A DNA stretch of 7,342 nucleotides from Candidatus Delongbacteria bacterium (GTDB taxonomy: Bacteria > CAIWAD01 > BS150m-G50), in the NCBI GenBank assembly GCA_016784425.1, contig JADHUQ010000117.1, forward strand, positions 1-7,342, written 5' to 3'. Shown here piece by piece: positions 6,451 through 7,342 of the stretch. A program made the position numbers and the translations under genes. How positions within the stretch are numbered: position 1 is the stretch's first letter; the number at the start of each line of letters is the position of its first letter. The notes beneath the pieces are model-generated. The model had not been told where the DNA came from. It ran no database searches and was given only the letters and a program-made list of their open reading frames with translations.

Positions 6451-7342
6451 ATGAGATATTCAATTTCACTGCTGATTACAGTTTTCCTGCTGGGTCTTCC
6501 TGCTCTGACCACAGCTTCGAACCGCACCGCCACCCCCAGTATTGACATAGAGCTTTTGCCTGATTTCCTGCAACCGGGTGAGGAATATGAAATCAGGTAT
6601 TCCACGACCGAACCCGGTTTTGTTATTCTCTATGCCATCGATACCCGCGGTTACATCAACCTGCTGTACCCATTGTCACCAGATCTCGACGGTTTCGGTG
6701 AGGTACTACCGAACCAGGAATACTCCCTACCGGGTGTGGTAGCTGGTGTTCGCACCGGTCGGGAACGGGTGGTGGCACTTTTTACCCGCAACTATATCGA
6801 GATACCGGAGCATCGCTGGGAGTTTCTCTCCAACGACCCGTATGATATCAGCGAGATCAGCTATGACCTGACCCGGCGCACGAGTGGTCTGAGTAACTAC
6901 AACCTGGCAGTGTTGCAGATCGGATACCATTACCAGGGTGCGACCTCCCCCGATTACGAGTTACCGGATCGGGTTGAAGTGGTGTATGTTCATCTCTACA
7001 CCCCAGATCCCTGGCTCTACTACTCCGGTTACCACTCCAGCTGGTGGTGGCATTATGACCGTTACTGGTACCCGCACCGCTATCGTTACTGGCGGGTAAG
7101 CTGGCATGCCTGGTACGGTCCTTTCTATGACCCCTGGTATGGCCCCTGGCACTACTCCTGGTACGATCCCTGGTATTATCATCACCATGGACATTACGCC
7201 TGGGGTGGTGGTCATCATGGTGGTGGGTATCACCATGGGGGGTACAACCCCTCAGAGCCGGCACCACCTCCCTCACCACCCAGGATTCCCAGGGATCTCG
7301 ACAGGCGCCGTACCGCAGATGCACCGGCTCCCGATGATGGCT
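6451..7342 (+). CDS. Exported DUF4384-like protein with Trp/Tyr/His-rich tail, C-terminus beyond window
   Basis: The frame is open for 297 codons to the right edge. Residues 1-22 (core ISLLITVFLLGLPAL, then TTA-SN) form a signal peptide, so the product is exported. Residues about 32-135 resemble DUF4384: PGEEYEIRYSTTEPGFVILY, then IDTRGYINLLYPL, then the LPNQEYSLP turn and a beta segment with RERVVALFTRN. DUF4384 domains occur in bacterial surface or periplasmic proteins and have no agreed enzymatic role. Residues about 136-184 link to a low-complexity tract (185-267) with about 13 Trp, 18 Tyr and 13 His in 83 positions, including SSWWWHY, DPWYGPWHYSWYDPWYYHHH and GGGHHGGGYHHGG. A Pro-rich charged segment follows (PAPPPSPPRIPRDLDRRR). 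Two separate gaps and its own ribosome site suggest an independent unit. Domain assignment is moderate; the tail's function is unknown. Confidence 0.8.
   Translation, partial: MRYSISLLITVFLLGLPALTTASNRTATPSIDIELLPDFLQPGEEYEIRYSTTEPGFVILYAIDTRGYINLLYPLSPDLDGFGEVLPNQEYSLPGVVAGVRTGRERVVALFTRNYIEIPEHRWEFLSNDPYDISEISYDLTRRTSGLSNYNLAVLQIGYHYQGATSPDYELPDRVEVVYVHLYTPDPWLYYSGYHSSWWWHYDRYWYPHRYRYWRVSWHAWYGPFYDPWYGPWHYSWYDPWYYHHHGHYAWGGGHHGGGYHHGGYNPSEPAPPPSPPRIPRDLDRRRTADAPAPDDG
7003..7251 (+). repeat. Low-complexity coding tract, Trp/Tyr/His/Gly-rich
   Basis: This part of the DUF4384-like gene encodes irregular repeats of an aromatic-Pro unit (DPW, GPF, GPW, DPWYG, YDPWYY), then His-Gly clusters. The DNA shows loosely repeated CCCTGGTA-type steps, consistent with expansion by slippage or unequal exchange. 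The open frames on the opposite strand here are by-products of this composition. Confidence 0.7.

Noticed and set aside
6857..7324. Minus-strand frames of 155 and 91 codons at the right end
   Set aside because: They are opposite the Trp/Tyr/His-rich coding tract. Their His/Arg- or Val/Pro/Thr-rich translations arise from its repeated composition.
1..7342. A single operon or defence/mobile system covering the window
   Set aside because: The genes are in two divergent pairs with gaps of 227, 364 and 407 bases, and there are no transposase, integrase, nuclease or toxin-antitoxin signatures, direct repeats or attachment sites.

Overview
The window holds four protein-coding genes and three intergenic gaps. 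No RNA genes, mobile elements or CRISPR arrays were recognised. Two genes run off the window edges. The organism looks like a free-living Gram-negative bacterium. A gingipain-family (C25) secreted peptidase with repeated Ig-like domains, a secreted lipase and a DUF4384-type exported protein are together typical of the FCB superphylum and its uncultured relatives. No marker gene is present, so this placement is only an inference. Base composition is moderate (roughly half G+C by eye), coding is dense, and Shine-Dalgarno sites are mostly clear GGAGG-like sequences.

Minus strand, read right to left. A purine-type NCS2/AzgA permease (4296 to 2995) has its own candidate promoter and a GGGAGG ribosome binding site. 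After a 227-bp gap comes a large C25 peptidase gene (2767 to beyond base 1). It encodes a signal peptide, a C25 propeptide-like region, the catalytic domain, and at least three beta-sandwich-like modules, then leaves the window still open after 922 codons. In its active-site region the usual Gly-His-Gly is Gly-Trp-Leu, while the catalytic Cys is kept.

Plus strand. Diverging from the permease is a secreted alpha/beta-hydrolase lipase (4661 to 6043) with a complete Ser-Asp-His triad. The 364-bp divergent region between them carries three inverted repeats and a candidate permease promoter. After a 407-bp gap with no convincing gene comes an exported protein (6451 to beyond the right edge). It has a DUF4384-like domain followed by a tract extremely rich in Trp, Tyr and His, then a Pro-rich segment.

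Three of the four products carry export signals (peptidase, lipase, DUF4384-like protein) and the fourth is an inner-membrane purine carrier. A loose theme of extracellular polymer breakdown and nutrient uptake is possible. However, the wide spacing and divergent layout argue for separate transcription units, not one operon. The items most worth a second look are the altered C25 active-site motif, the aromatic/histidine-rich tail, the duplicated Asp-rich modules in the peptidase, and the inverted-repeat cluster.
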